From Dipteris shenzhenensis (taxonomy: Eukaryota; Polypodiophyta; Polypodiopsida; Gleicheniales), in NCBI GenBank assembly GCA_047967505.1, contig CM106538.1: a DNA stretch of 64,000 nucleotides; one strand, written 5' to 3'. A program made the translations under genes and the position numbers. The notes beneath the pieces are model-generated. The model searched no databases. It had not been told where the DNA came from and saw nothing but the letters and a program-made list of their open reading frames with translations. How positions within the stretch are numbered: the first letter of the stretch is position 1; every line of letters begins with the position of its first letter. Below, piece after piece: positions 1 through 12,500 of this stretch.

Positions 1-28
1 AGAGAGTCCTAGGGCGGACAAAGGAGAA

Positions 29-358
29 ATGAATATCGAAGAGATTAATGCAGTCACTGATAATAGTGACAATGACATTCTCTTCATGTCTAGTCTACCT
101 ACAGACTTGCTTACCACTTCTGTTGATGCATATTTCCAAGATTGGATTTTGGATTCTGGTGCTGCATTCCATGTTAATAGTGACAATGACATTCTCTTCA
201 TGTCTAGTCTACCTACAGACTTGCTTACCACTTCTGTTGATGCATATTCCCAGGATTGGATTTTGTATTCTGGTGCTTCACTCCATCTTACTCCCCATAG
301 GGAATGGTTCTCCACTTATGATAGTGGAAAGACAGGTTGTGTGCATCTTGGAAATAAC
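29..358 (+). pseudogene. copia protease region, internally duplicated
   Basis: The reading frame contains the copia aspartic-protease signature WILDSGA at about residue 40, and a second copy reading WILYSGAS where the catalytic Asp is Tyr. Both lie in a direct in-frame duplication. Downstream, the usual protease continuation (LTPHREWFSTYD and VHLGNN) is recognisable. After VHLGNN the frame runs into sequence that is the reverse complement of later pol, so this is a broken fragment. It would normally process the gag-pol polyprotein. Confidence 0.75.
62..289 (+). repeat. Tandem duplication, 114 bp x 2, across the protease active site
   Basis: Units 62-175 and 176-289 both start AATAGTGACAATGAC and differ at only a few bases. 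The period of 114 bp equals 38 codons, so the frame is kept. The first unit keeps DSG and the second has YSG. Confidence 0.9.
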
Positions 359-805
359 TATTTCTTTCCCCTTCTTTTATGGGCTGATTTAGTAGGCTTC
401 CCATAGAGACAGTGCTCACAAAATTCAAAATCAGAAAAACTCAAATGCGGTACATAACCCAAATGGCATAAGAGTTTCATTCGATTATGGCTCATGTGCC
501 CCAACCAGCAATGCCACAAAGAAGTACTTAGCTGCTCGGTTATTACAACAACATGGTTAGACACCCCTGATACATGTAAGGGATACAATGTCCCACACTT
601 GGCACCGCTTGCCAAAACCATAGAGCCCTTCTGAATTTTCCAACTTTGAAAGCCAAAGGTGGTCTGAAAACCAGCATCATCTAGTTGACCCGTTGAAATG
701 AGACTCTTGGTCAACTTAGGCACATGTCTCACATTTTTCAAAACAAATGTAGACCCATTTGCAAAAGAAAATTTTATGTCACATGCTCCCACTATGTCAC
801 ATGCT
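359..805 (-). pseudogene. Inverted copia gag-pre-integrase block
   Basis: On the minus strand the frame reads through the copia gag-pre-integrase domain: FVLKNVRHVPKLTKSLIS, then SLWHCWLGHMSHNRMK, then a Cys pair (CEHCLYGK) typical of the zinc-binding start of integrase. The flanking copia domains are on the plus strand. The first residues of this block would continue directly from VHLGNN at position 358, so the segment has been flipped in place. The right breakpoint lies near 800-806. The integrase core expected after it is absent. Confidence 0.85.
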
Positions 806-1298
806 TTCCAATGCAAGTCTTTCTGGTCGTTTTTGGGCTGAGGCAATGAAGACTGCAGTGCATGTGATCAATAGATCACCTGGTAAGAGTTTGGATGGTG
901 GTATTCCTAAAGAGGCATGGAGTGGCAAGAAGCCCTCTTACTCTCATTTGCATATATTTGGGTGTGAGGCATTTGCACATGTGCCAAAAGAGCTTCGGAA
1001 GAAGCTAGATCCTAAGTCTAGGAAATGCATCTTTCTTGGTTGTGTTGAAAGTGGAGAGATGGGCTATCATCTGTGGGATCCAGAAGCAAAGAAGATCATA
1101 CGAAGCCATGACATGGTCTTCAATGAGAAGAAGGTGCATAAGACACCCATGAGGGATGTGGAAATAAGGAGAATCACTTTTCAAGATGTGAATCCACCCG
1201 CATATGTTGATAGACAACAAGCAAGCTATCCATGCACCAAATGTGCAGGAAATGGTGCCACCAGGTACTCCCATGGGTACACAATCAAGGGTAGATGA
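800..1298 (+). pseudogene. copia integrase C-terminal fragment
   Basis: The frame begins with MLSNASLSGRFWAEAMK and continues INRSPGKSLDG, HLHIFGCEAFAHVP, RKCIFLGC and SHDMVFNEKK. These are standard post-core integrase motifs of Ty1-copia elements. The D,D,E catalytic core that should precede it is missing, deleted at the junction with the inverted block. The frame is lost near 1298. Confidence 0.85.
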
Positions 1299-1512
1299 TG
1301 GATCATCTATTGCTGGAAATGATGAGCCAAATGTGGCTGATATGCAGACGAGACAACAAGCTGAAATGCCCTTGAGAAGGTAAGCTAGAGTGTCTAGACC
1401 GCTTGAGAGATTTATTCCAGGGGCAGACTATGTGATGCGTACTGATTGCGGGGAGCCTTCTTGCTAAAGAGAGGCTATGATGCGTGAGGATTAATGCAAG
1501 TGGGAGTATGCT

Positions 1513-2970
1513 ATGCAATCAAAGATGAGTTCACTCATGAATAATAAGACTTGGGGCTTGGTTTCTATGCCACATGGAAAGAAAGCATTGCCATGTAAGT
1601 GGGTCTACAAGATGAAGCTCAAAAGTGATTATGTGTCTAAGTATAAGGCCCGTTTGGTTGCTAAAGGGTTCAAGCAAGAGAAGGTGTGGACATTGATGAG
1701 ATCTTCTCTCTGGTTGTGAATATGACCACACTTAGATGCATACTTGGACTTGTGGTGGTAGAAGAGGATATGGAGCTTATGCGAATGGATGTCAAGACAG
1801 CTTTCTTGCATGGGGATCTGCATGAGGAAATTTACATGGTACAGCCGGAAGGCTTTAAAGAAAAGGGCAAAGAACATTTGGTTTGCAAGCTGAAAAGAGT
1901 CTATGGCCTTAAGAAAGTGCCTAGAGAAGGGTATTAGAAGTTTGACGCTTTCATTCGGTTCCAAGGTTTCAGAAGAAGTGAGATTGATCACTGCCTCTAC
2001 ACTAAAAGGGCCAAGGATAATAGCCTGATACTCCTGGCACTTTATGTGGATGATATGCTATTGGCTAGCAAGAACACTTATGAGCTGGATGCATTGAAGG
2101 CCAAGTTGCATAAGGCCTTTCACATGAAGGATTTGGGACCTACAGGTCATATACTTGGTATGCTCATCACGCGTGATCGGAGTAGGAAACTCCTTTGGCT
2201 TTCACAGAAGGAGTATGTTACAAAAGTATTACAGCGTTTCAATATGGAGGGGGGGAAGGCTCTAAGGACTCCATTTCCTCCATATGTGAAACTAAGTTAG
2301 GCCGATAGTCCCAAATCAGATTAGGAGAGGGCCATGATGGCCAAGGTTCCTTATGCATCAGCGGTTCGGAGTCTTATGTATGGTATGATAGCTACTAGAC
2401 TTGACATTGCATTTGTAGTGGGAGTTGTTAGCCAGCATATGGCTAATCCAGGAAAGAGGCATTGGGGGGCAGTTAAGTGCATCATGAGGTACATGAAGGG
2501 TACCAAGGAGATGTGTATCTGCCTTGGCAAAGGAGAGATGCATTGTATTTAGGTACACAGATTCAGACTATACAGGGCATGTGGATAGAGGAGATCCACT
2601 TCTGGTTATGTGTTCACCTTTGCAGGTGGCGTAGTGTCGTGGATGTCTCGTGCACAGAAGTGTGCTGCTTTGTCTACTACATAGGCCGAGTATGTTGCAG
2701 CCACATAGGGTTGCAAGGAGGCTATATGGCTTGATCGGCTAGTGGGAGATTTTGGGATTCATACAAGTGTACCGACATTGCATAGTGATTCCATGAGTGC
2801 TATTTAGCTCTATCACAGAATCCGGTTTTCATGCAAAAACCAAACACATTGAGGTCAGGTACCATTTCATCAGGGAGGTACTTGAGGACAAGCACATAGA
2901 ACTTGTCAAGGTTCATACAGATGATAACCCTACAGATATGCTGACGAAGAGTCTACCTATAGTCAGCGGT
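1513..2970 (+). pseudogene. copia reverse transcriptase and RNase H, broken
   Basis: RT motifs in order: PCKWVYKMKLKSDY, YKARLVAKGFKQ, then after a frameshift near 1700 MDVKTAFLHGDLHEEIYM, LYVDDML (catalytic YVDD near 2046) and GMLITRDRS. RNase H follows with AEYVAAT and a C-terminal block ending in DNPTDMLTKSLP near 2960. From 1686 to 2552 one frame is kept apart from stops at 1935, 2298, 2322 and 2550, all TAG. Further TAG codons interrupt the RNase H part. The enzyme would copy element RNA into cDNA, but this copy is dead. Confidence 0.88.
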
Positions 2971-3240
2971 TTGAGTATTGTTGTGTATTCATGGGCATTG
3001 GATAGTATGGTCACTGGTTGTTCTCCCTTAAAGGCACATTGGCCTTTAAGTGAAAGGTTGTGGGGGTTAAAGGCTACTGTGCCTTAACCCCGGTTATGTA
3101 CAATACTCAAACACATATATATATGGATGACATAGAAGATTAGGGTGTATTACACCCACCAAAACTTGTGTGGCTCTCCCCTCTCTCACCTTCTTCCATT
3201 CCGCTTGCGTTGTTGAGATCTCTCAAACAACACAGAGCTT
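2971..3240 (+). other. Probable polypurine tract and 3' LTR remnant of the copia element
   Basis: After the last pol codons there is a purine-rich GAAAGGTTGTGGGGG near 3050-3066, then AT-rich DNA and a pyrimidine-rich stretch to about 3240. This position and composition suit a polypurine tract and a short LTR. With no 5' LTR in the window the boundaries cannot be verified. Confidence 0.35.
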
Positions 3241-5255
3241 ATAGGCAATGAAAGCAGTTAGGAAAAAGATGCAAGAGCAAATGTGGATGATGCAAAGATG
3301 TGAAAAAATTCACAGAGTAGACCTATTAAACAACATGGGGAACTCTGAACAACAATGTGAAAGAAGCATCAATTGTCATACGTAGATCAAAGTACTTAGT
3401 TTGTGCAAAAAACAAATTGTATAACAGTAGTCATGATGCAGACTGCAACAAAAATGCAACATGTGTGATGGTAGATCGCAGGCACAACATATACAACAAC
3501 CAATTGAGTAGTGAGCACAGAATTAGTTGACAACTAAAGGAGCAACCATAATAGGGAACTACAATAACATGCATCATATAGAAGATAATGTGGCAAATTA
3601 CAACATGTGGACTATGGAACCTTTTTTTTTTTTTACTGTATAAAAAAATGTTCTGCTATTAAACAAATTATTTATTAACCATTGCAAGTCTTTCCATAAT
3701 TCCACATTAACATAATCGTTGTGGGGAGTAGTGAGCACAGAAGTAGTTGACGATTAAAGGAGCGGCCACAACAGAGAATTGTAAATAACATGCAGCATGT
3801 GTGAGCCAAAGGTATGGTATCTGAACAGGATCAAGTAGCTGCAAGTGGGGCATGTGGTAGTGCACAACAAGACTACCTGAACAATCGAGCACACATGTAA
3901 AGTGCGCATGGGATCATACATGACACATGGCCATGTGTGGACTGGCATATAGAAGATGTGGCAAATTACAGCATGTGGACCTATTTAAAAATAATAATTT
4001 CTATAAAAAATTATTCTGCCATTAAACAAATTATTTATTAACCATTACAAGTCTTTCCATAATTCCACATTCACATAATTGTTGATTCTTGATTAAAATC
4101 AAAACATGAAATACATTTTCGAAATGGTGCATTACATCAACTCCCTACATAGGTCCTCAAGATAGTTGTAGCCATTAATTTTTTTAAAAAAAACCAAGTC
4201 AAATTCTCAAAATACATAATGTACAATCCCAACTCCTTTAGTTGATGCACGACTCTGACAAGGTGCAACTCTTCAAATTGCACTTGCAGTCTATGCAATG
4301 TAGTTCACGACTTTGACAAGATGTAGCTCCTTGATTGCACTTATAATCTATGCAATGTAGTTCTGACCTCCACTAAAAAAAGAGTATTTTGAATGCTGCA
4401 TTCTGCATAAGAAACACTTAGGGCCAATAAAGGTTGCGTAACCGGACAACAACCCCGTTCAGAAACCCCAGTTAACGACATAGACATGTTGAGTTCGAAG
4501 CTCCAAAATGAAATAACACATAAACAAAACGAAGATTCACCTCCTACAGATTCCAATATATCCATCTCGCAAGCACCAGCCATAGCGAACGAACGTTTTT
4601 CCTCATAGCTCCCGATACTTGAAGCTCGCTCTCACAATTTTAGAACACTTGACTTCAGACTTGCAGATACGGTTCGAGTGTAGGCATGTGTCCTTTTATA
4701 GACAAACACGATGAGACAAACAACTCCAGCACCTCCATACAGTTCTCGAAAGAACTCCATCGCCTCCCCTACATGCTAAACACAATGACACAACGGACGA
4801 ACTCTAAAAGGCCCTTTTTCTTTTCCCAGACACTTGGACATGCAACATGCAAGAGAAATACTATAATAGCCCAAAATTCTGACGTGGTCACCCAAGCTAT
4901 CGACAACAAAGCCAAAGAAGTCGAAGCCAAGGCCGAGGTTGGCAAACACTCTTGAAGCCACTCCATCGCCTCATCTCAAGCAACCATACAGAAACGAACG
5001 ACATAGATAACACGACGCTTTGGAAGGCCCTTTTTCTATTCCTGTGGACAACAGCTGCACACAACAATAGAAAGTTGCATGTTGAAGAGTCTTCGAGATA
5101 CAAATGTCGCCCCACAATAGTAACACCTAAAAAGCAGGACTACGAGAGAAGCGAGAGCACCAGCTCGACACACCGTGCACTGAACAATCGCCCAAAAGAA
5201 TCGATCAACTGCGAATACTAGCCGGACACACCAAACCCACAATTTAGGAGAAGAG
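3241..5255. repeat. Gene-free AT-rich region with a degenerate tandem duplication
   Basis: I see no supportable gene here. Two direct copies start TAGTGAGCACAG at 3509 and 3729 and share stretches such as AAACAAATTATTTATTAACC and CCATAATTCCACATT. Copy one is about 220 bp. Copy two runs to about 4083 and carries about 140 bp of extra sequence. The rest, about 4084-5255, shows only short chance ORFs. Confidence 0.7.
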
Positions 5256-5533
5256 CTAGAGACGCCTACGGAGACGGAGAGGAGAGAAGTCGTCGAGTGC
5301 AGAGGTTAGACAAGGTAGAAGCCGTTCACTACAAAGGTTGGAGAGACACAGGAGAGCTGGGATGCCTACGGAGACAGAGAGGAGAGAAGCCATTGGGTGT
5401 AGAGGTTGGAGAGGCACAGTAGAGAGGGTTGGAGATGAGAGAAGCCATCGAGTAGACAGATTGGAGAAGCACAGGAGAGGTTGGAGCGGAGGTGAGGACG
5501 AGAGACCGGAGAGGTTGAAGCGGAGGTGAGGTT
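5256..5533. repeat. Purine-rich degenerate minisatellite
   Basis: Imperfect repeats of a unit like GGAGAGAAGCCATCGAGT followed by GAGGTTGGAGAGGCACAGG recur about five to six times. Long ORFs on both strands here reflect the biased composition and are not taken as genes. Confidence 0.65.
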
Positions 5534-6598
5534 GGGAGACTATGGCTGTGGAGGCGGGAAGAGAGATGACAACCACCAACAAAGAAGGAAAGTCGAACCC
5601 TAAAAACCCCTTGACACGTGGACAGGATCCCGGTCGTCCGTTCCGTGCTCAAATCTCCATCGTTCGCTTCGTGTTCACCTAACATCGTACCCCCTCCCAC
5701 TCCGCTAACCCGGTCAAACTGACTGGGAACTCTACAAAAAGCAAAATCCCAACCCAAGGACCCAAAAAAACAATCATTTCCTAAGACCCTTTGCAGGGCC
5801 AAAAAGAAGCTAGGAGCGAATAGGGGCCCCTAATGTTCCCCAAAAATAAAATTCTTGTATTCGTTGTGAGTGGGAATGTGAGTGCAGTAAAAGACGCTTT
5901 GAGAGAAAATTCTAGAAGAGCTCCAGAAGGGACATGTGTTAGGAGGTGGAAGAACCACCTTTGTATTTTTTGATGTTGCCTTGAGCTCTCTGTCTATCCC
6001 TCTCTTCCTCTCAGCTCGCTTCCATTCGCCCCCCTTTGAGCCTGCTCTCTCCCCTTCTTGTTGCTGTGCTCCCCCTCTCCCTCTCTTCTGTCCTCCCCTC
6101 TCTTCCATCTCTGCCCCCCCTCCCTCCTTGCTCAGCCAGCCCATCTTGCGCCTCTTTGCCTCCTTATCTCTCCCTCCTTGTATCTCAGCCCCAGGGAGTT
6201 TTCTCCACCCATCCTTTGCCTCTCTCCCTCCCTATCTCTTCCTCCCCATGTCTGAACGCACTAGGAATTTTCTACATAAAATTATGATTCTTTGGTAGTT
6301 GATTGGGGTTGAGAATTCGTAGGAGGTTGGGGGCTATATGGATTTTTGTAGTGCGAGGAGCCATTAGGAGCCATGTAGGAGCCATAAGCCGATTAGAAGC
6401 TAGTTGTGTTTGTGCAACAAATGTGCAAAAGTGAAGATTGAACAATCTAATCTGTAAGGTGAGAAGTCAATTTGCAGCTGCTTTTATGACAAACAAAGTC
6501 AATACTGAGTTTACTGGTAACTGCAGCTGCTGCTTGCTGGTGGCAAAAGCCAAAGGGGATGGCGATGGAGGAGACGACCACAGGATGCAAGATGGCGA
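5534..6598. other. Upstream flank of the WRKY gene, with a pyrimidine-rich tract
   Basis: There is no gene here. From about 5975 to 6255 the plus strand is almost purely C and T, resembling the CT-rich patches often found around plant transcription starts and in 5' leaders. It may be part of the WRKY promoter or 5' UTR; the transcription start cannot be fixed from sequence. Confidence 0.4.
6464..6502 (-). promoter_or_regulatory. Pair of W-box motifs upstream of the WRKY gene
   Basis: AAGTCAA occurs at 6464-6470 and 6496-6502, which is TTGACTT on the minus strand, matching the W-box core TTGAC(C/T) bound by WRKY proteins. They lie about 600-650 bp upstream of the chosen start codon. Clustered W-boxes in WRKY promoters commonly mediate auto- or cross-regulation. 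Function here is inferred. Confidence 0.4.
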
Positions 6599-6599
6599 T

Positions 6600-6955
6600 T
6601 GATTGTCAAGCTCCCGCGATGGCTATGGCGTCTCAAGCTCCCCCTCACCCTTCACAGTCACGCTCCTCCCTAGCCACTTAGCTGCACACAAAGCTTGGGA
6701 ACAAGGGAGAATGCCTTCATAGAGAATTTTTGCTTTGCTATCAGCCTTGGCTATGGCGTCTCAAGCTTCATTTCCTGATCGTAGTACCTCGCATGCTTCA
6801 TCTCCTGACGCCAGTACCTGGCTATGGCGCCCCAAGCTTCATCTCCTCAGCTCAAGCTTCATCTCTTATCGTTGTCCCTGTCTATGGCGTCTCAAGCTTG
6901 ATCTCCTGATGTTAGGACACGGGTATGGCGTCTACAGCTTCATCTCCTAGTCGCC
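6600..6955 (+). repeat. Degenerate repeats upstream of the WRKY start
   Basis: The motif CTATGGCGTCTCAAGCTTC, with variants, is followed by ATCTCCTGA and recurs about six times (for example near 6618, 6751, 6821, 6884 and 6925) at irregular spacings of roughly 40-130 bp. It lies just upstream of the coding start and could be in the 5' leader. The short frame at 6735-6950 is a by-product of the repeat. Confidence 0.6.
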
Positions 6956-7116
6956 AGGAGTTTCCTTCTATGCCAATCAATCCAATTCAGCACCATCCCC
7001 CTTCCAATTGTATCGATCGATCATTTTGAACCTCCCAATTCCTCATAATCTGCTCGGCAGGGAACGTCCAGAAGCCCAGCGCTACAGCAACCCGCGTGAC
7101 CATCGATCAGAGTGAG

Positions 7117-9536
7117 ATGGAGCCCAAAGAAGGCAGGCCAAACGCAGGGGCGGAAGTGCTGCTCGCCAAGCCTACTCCATCGCGTCCGAGCCTCACCATT
7201 CCTCCCAGGATTCCATCACAAGATCTTCAAAACAGCTCCGAGATAACGTCAAGCCCTACCGTCTTCGCGGGGCAGGAGCCCGACCTATCATTTTCACAGT
7301 TGCTAGCGGGAGCCATCGCTTCTCCCACTCCACGAAAGGCTGAAGGCACTGGAGTCGCGGGCTCATCTTCTAATGAAAATCAGAGTAATCTATCTTCCGC
7401 CGGCAGCTTTGAGGATAGGCTAGCGGCAAGGGGACTCGGACAAAAGGTTTCAGGAGGATCTGGAAACCCTGGAGCTGGACGATCCAACACAGCCCGTTTC
7501 AAATCAATGACACCTTCTCGGCTGCCAATTCCTAGGTCACCCTACTTGACCATTCCACCGGGACTCAGTCCCACAACGTTGCTAGACTCCCCCGTCCTCC
7601 TATCGACAGGGCAGGCAAGTTTTAACCAATCGCTTCCAGGCGCAGTGAATGCAGATCTCTGTCAGAGGTCCCGTACTCCAACGCTAGTTTGCTGTCTTTC
7701 TAACGATCATGCATTGGAATCTACTTCATACAAAATCAAACATACAGGTATGCGTTGGATATGAGGGGCTTGCTCCTTAACGGTGTGCTTCTGGCTGGTA
7801 GCAGGCAGAACCTTCTCCTACAACTGGAACTTTTCCATTGCCTCCAATCAGCCAAGGAAGTGGATCATCAGCAGCGCCTGTTTCAGATTCTTCTATGGAT
7901 AAAAACCCTGATCAAGATGGCAGCCCAACCTTTGTTTTTAAGCCTTTGCCAAAAATAGCAAGAAACCCTCTTCCTCCTTTTGCCAATTTGGTGAGTGGTT
8001 TGCATTATCGAATACGTTCTGCACAGCTTGAATGCTAACAGTTTGGGTGCCTTTTCAGAGAATTCTAATAGCATTTATCATCTTACCCATAGGTCTATGT
8101 TGGTCTGTATTATGGAAGGCTTCCACTTACAGGGATGATGATGGATGATCTTCAATCTGTTGCCCATTCTAAAGCCCAGCTGATTCTAACATGGGGTTTC
8201 TGGGTCCGAAAGTAGGACTAGGCCAGTACATTGTAGATTTGCTCCATCCTGAAGATACAGCTCAAGATAGGTAGAGATTATTGTTTCTATTTCTCAATGT
8301 TTTGCAGGGGCAATGGGGTCTTTCTCATCAGCAGGGCAATATGCAATTGCAAGCCCAAGCCCATGCACAAGCTTCATTACCATCATCATCATCCGATGCA
8401 GTGGCAGTTTCTGGAGCTGTGCCCATGCAAATCAGACCTTTGGCCTCATCCGTGGATGCGCCTAAATTTGTGACTCCTCTCCAAATCAGAGGGCCGTCAG
8501 AAACTATCTGGCAATCGAATGATGCTTCAGAGAATTCCCAGCCAGTGGGTCCACAACCCACTCTTCAGCCCCAACCAGTGGTTTCACAACCCACTCTTCA
8601 TGTCCCACTTGCACCTCCTCTGGTTGAAAGACCTTCTGAAGATGGATACAACTGGAGGAAGTATGGCCAGAAGCAGGTAAAGGGCAGTGAGTGTCCCCGA
8701 AGCTATTACAAGTGTACACACCCTAATTGTCCCGTAAAAAAGAAGGTTGAGCGATCACATGATGGACAAGTTACAGAAATTGTCTACAAAGGTGAGCATG
8801 ACCATCCAAAGCCACAGGCAACTAGAAGAATGTCCATGGCTGCGCTACATGGGAGTAGCAGGGATGGGCTATATTTGACAATGGCCACTGAGAAAGGAAA
8901 TAGTGTTCACTTAAAAACTGACCTATTGTCTTCAGATCCATCCTCCATGAGGGGGCAAATGGTTGATTCTTCTGGTGGAGCAGAGCTGTCTTTTGGTTCC
9001 ATCAGTGATGATGATGTGGATGGTGAGAGGAGTAAAGCTGAAGATGGGGATGATGATGAATCTGATTCCAAGCGCAGGTATAATAGGCTTGTCTGAAAAT
9101 TGTATTGATTTAGCTCATTGTTCTTGTCTATCTTTTGTTCAGGTTTGGTGTGGCAATCATGTGGTAATACGCACTGAAGTTTTTGTATTTATTTGCAGGA
9201 AGAGAGAGAGACCAGGGGATTCAGCAACGATTCCCCCCTTAAGGACTATTCGTGAGCCACGCGTAGTTGTACAAACCACTAGTGACGTTGATATTCTTGA
9301 TGATGGCTACAGGTGGCGCAAGTATGGGCAGAAAGTGGTGAAAGGCAATCCACACCCCAGGTAGGGATACGGAGCTCCAACTTTGATCTTCATGTTCTCA
9401 ATCTTTATAATAGATTATTGTGGTTGCCAGAGGAGCATGCTGGTTCTGTCAGGTGTAGCTCATTCCATAGTATCCATAGTTTTAGACACTCCATACGATG
9501 ATGCAGATGCATGGGGGATGTGCATTGGTGTGTGAG

Positions 9537-9567
<31 letters not shown>

Positions 9568-12500
9568 GTTAATGCCTTCAGAAAACCAAAATGATCTATG
9601 GGCTAAATACGATAGTCAATACATCAAATGTGAACGACCGCATAAGATGGGACTTTATCCTCATGGTTCTGGATAAGTTAGGCTTTGGACCAGCATTTAT
9701 TCGAATGATAACAATGCTCTTTGGGAATGCCTCTGCTGCATTGTGTCTAAATGGAGGTATAGTTGGAACTTTTAATCTCACTCACTCTATCCGTCAGGGC
9801 TGCCCGATAGCCCCTCTCCTTTTTGCACTTTGTTCGGTCCCGCTGCTCAATCTCCTTAAAAGGGCTATGGAGGAGGGACAACTGCGAGGAATAAGGCTTC
9901 CATCAGGGAAGCAATTCTGTTCCCAGATGTTTGCAGATGATCTGATGGCCTTCTCGCTTGAAGAGCAGCATAGCATCAATGTTTTGAATAATATTGTTTC
10001 TTGCTTCTGTACAGCTTCAGGGTCAGTGTGTGGTTGGAAGAAATCATTTGCTATCAGATCTTCGGATGATGATGCTCCGGAGTGGCTTGGAAACATGCCT
10101 GTACAATGGATCAATCGTGGGCAGGTTGTGAGATATCTTGGGGCCCCATTGTGTCACGATCTGTGACGTATTCCTTTCTCTATACCTTAGACTTATGGAT
10201 GGTTTGATGAATGGACACTAGTGGAAGGGTATGCCCTTTCAACGGGACATTCCTATGAGGCACAACCCTTCACAAGAGACATTCTATTGAAGAGACACTC
10301 CCATTGTAATGCACCCTCTCATCAAGGGTCACACCCTTCACAAGGAGTACACACCTCTTCATGCACATACACTTTGGAGTACACACCTTTTCATGTGTGA
10401 CTCTTCACTCTCTATATAAAAGAGGCCCAATTGTATGGATGACACACTACAGACACTCAAGCAATACAAATATTCCTTGTTCTCTGCTATTTCAGTCTCC
10501 TTTCTGTTCCTTAGCACATTTCTAAATATAGTAAATCTAGGATTTCTTACAGTGGTATTAGAGTAAATTTCGCTCCTGTCTGTAGGAAATGCCCCCCACC
10601 TTCTAGCGCCTATCTGATACATCTCTTTTCGCTAGAAGGATATCCGGGCACATTGTGCATGGAAGAGATGGAGAGAATGAGCGTAAAAATTTTTAGTGCC
10701 AACCCCACCTAAAGTCATCAATGGCCTCTCCATCTCCCCCACATCATGAGTTGATGTGAATGGACACGACAAAAGTTTTTTGACTGCTTGGTCTGTCCCA
10801 AAACCAAGGGACGCACCTTTTTCACCATCGGATGTACCTTTTGATGAAGAGTTTTGACTCCTCACCCAAGGGACACACCCCATCGTGGAAAAAAGGACAC
10901 ACCTTTTCGTGTGGGGACACCCCTTTTTAAAATAGGGTCACACCCCTTCATAAAAAGGTACACCTATTCCAAGGGTCACACCCCTTAGAATAGGCACACC
11001 CTTTGGCACCAAGCACCAACTTACAAAAGGGTACCTAGAGGGCCTAAAAAGGGCAACCAGCCTACACCCAAGGCCAAACCCTAGACTACCCAAGGATTCA
11101 TTAAACCCACGTTTTAATTTTTTGGCAACTACCAATCAGCAAGGAAAAAGGGCGAAATTCAATCGTGATTTCACGTCTGCCTATTCCGCTCCAAAACAGC
11201 CGTATGTGATTTCCGCCTTCTCCTTTTCAAGCAGGCTGCACTTTCGTTCAGGCTTCCATCTGGCATATGCTAGATCGTTCTACAGCAGCTAGTTCTTGTT
11301 GGTTCATCGCCATGATTATCTGTGACCAGCAGCCCTTGCTGCCCTTTTGATCTCGAATAAACTAGCTTGGCCCTTGCTGCTCATCACGCCACTTTTAGCC
11401 TATGAACAGCGGCTCTTTGCTGCCCTCTATTTCCGTCTAGCTAGGCCTGGTCCTGCTTCTAGTACCCCACAGGTTTCAACGCAGGCCACCTTAATCAGGC
11501 CACGGATTTCAACGCAGGAGAAGTGCGCCAGATCTCACGCAATCTGAAAAACACCTCTGCCAACGTCCATCTGGCTCGAAAGTCTCGCCAGGCATCTGTT
11601 TCTTGTTCACACATCCACGTGGACTTGCAAGGACGGCAACATGGACCTCCGGACAGTGATCTGTAGGCCTTTTCCACGCAACTAATTGGCAGATCTAATC
11701 TATGCCAGGTGGATTCTTTCCATTCTATTTCTACAACACATCTTCCGACATCATGGATTGCCCAAGAATATCGTATCCGACAGAGATCCTAAGTTTACCA
11801 GTCACTTTTGGATTTCATTGTTCAAATCTTTGGGTACAACTCTACTGTTCAGTTCAGCGTACCACCCAGAATCAGATGGCCATACTGAAAGTGTCAACCA
11901 AGTTCTGGAAGAAATGCTTCGACATTATATTCAGTCACGCCTAGCAGCTTGGGAAGAGTATCTACCACTCCTTGAGTTTGCTTATAATAGCTCTTTCCAT
12001 AGTGCCATCAGCATGACTCCATTCCAAGCAGCTTATGGACACTCCGATTGAACCAACGAATTTTGTACTTTAACATCGAGTGGGCCAACAAACATAGACG
12101 TCACCTGGAATTTGACACTGGTGACATGGTGCTATTATTTGTAGCCCCACATCGCTATAAGACGGTTAAGTCTGTGTTTCCTAAGTTGCGACCAAGATAC
12201 TATGGACCTTTCCGGATCGTCAAGAAAAATTCACCTTTAAGTTACAAATTGGAATTACCACCATCATGGGGTAAAATCCATCCGACATTTCATATTTCTT
12301 GGCTAAAGAAGTACATTCCAGGCGATGAAGCAGTTCCTCTTGTAGGTGATTATGTCCTAGAAATCGAAGACGATTATGTTCTCCTTATTCCTGAGCGTAT
12401 TCCTAACCATCGACAGCGAGAGACTCGACATCGACTTATCATGGAATTCCTTGTTCTTTGGCGAGATCTGGACGACTCCGATGCTACTTGGCAATCTGAT

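Larger units (their letters stand above)
1..3240 (+). mobile_element. Degenerate, rearranged Ty1-copia retrotransposon
   Basis: Pol domains appear in copia order: protease, gag-pre-integrase, integrase C-terminal part, reverse transcriptase (RT) and RNase H. The gag-pre-integrase block is inverted, the integrase catalytic core is missing, and there are several in-frame stops and frameshifts. The 5' LTR and gag lie outside the window. No intact product is possible, so this is a fossil. The 3' limit at about 3240 is a guess from the change of sequence character after a pyrimidine-rich stretch; no second LTR is visible to confirm it. Confidence 0.85.

Noticed and set aside
5936-6298. Long ORFs rich in Pro, Leu and Ser in two frames
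   Set aside because: They come from a pyrimidine-rich tract open in several frames, with no domain and no codon-like pattern.
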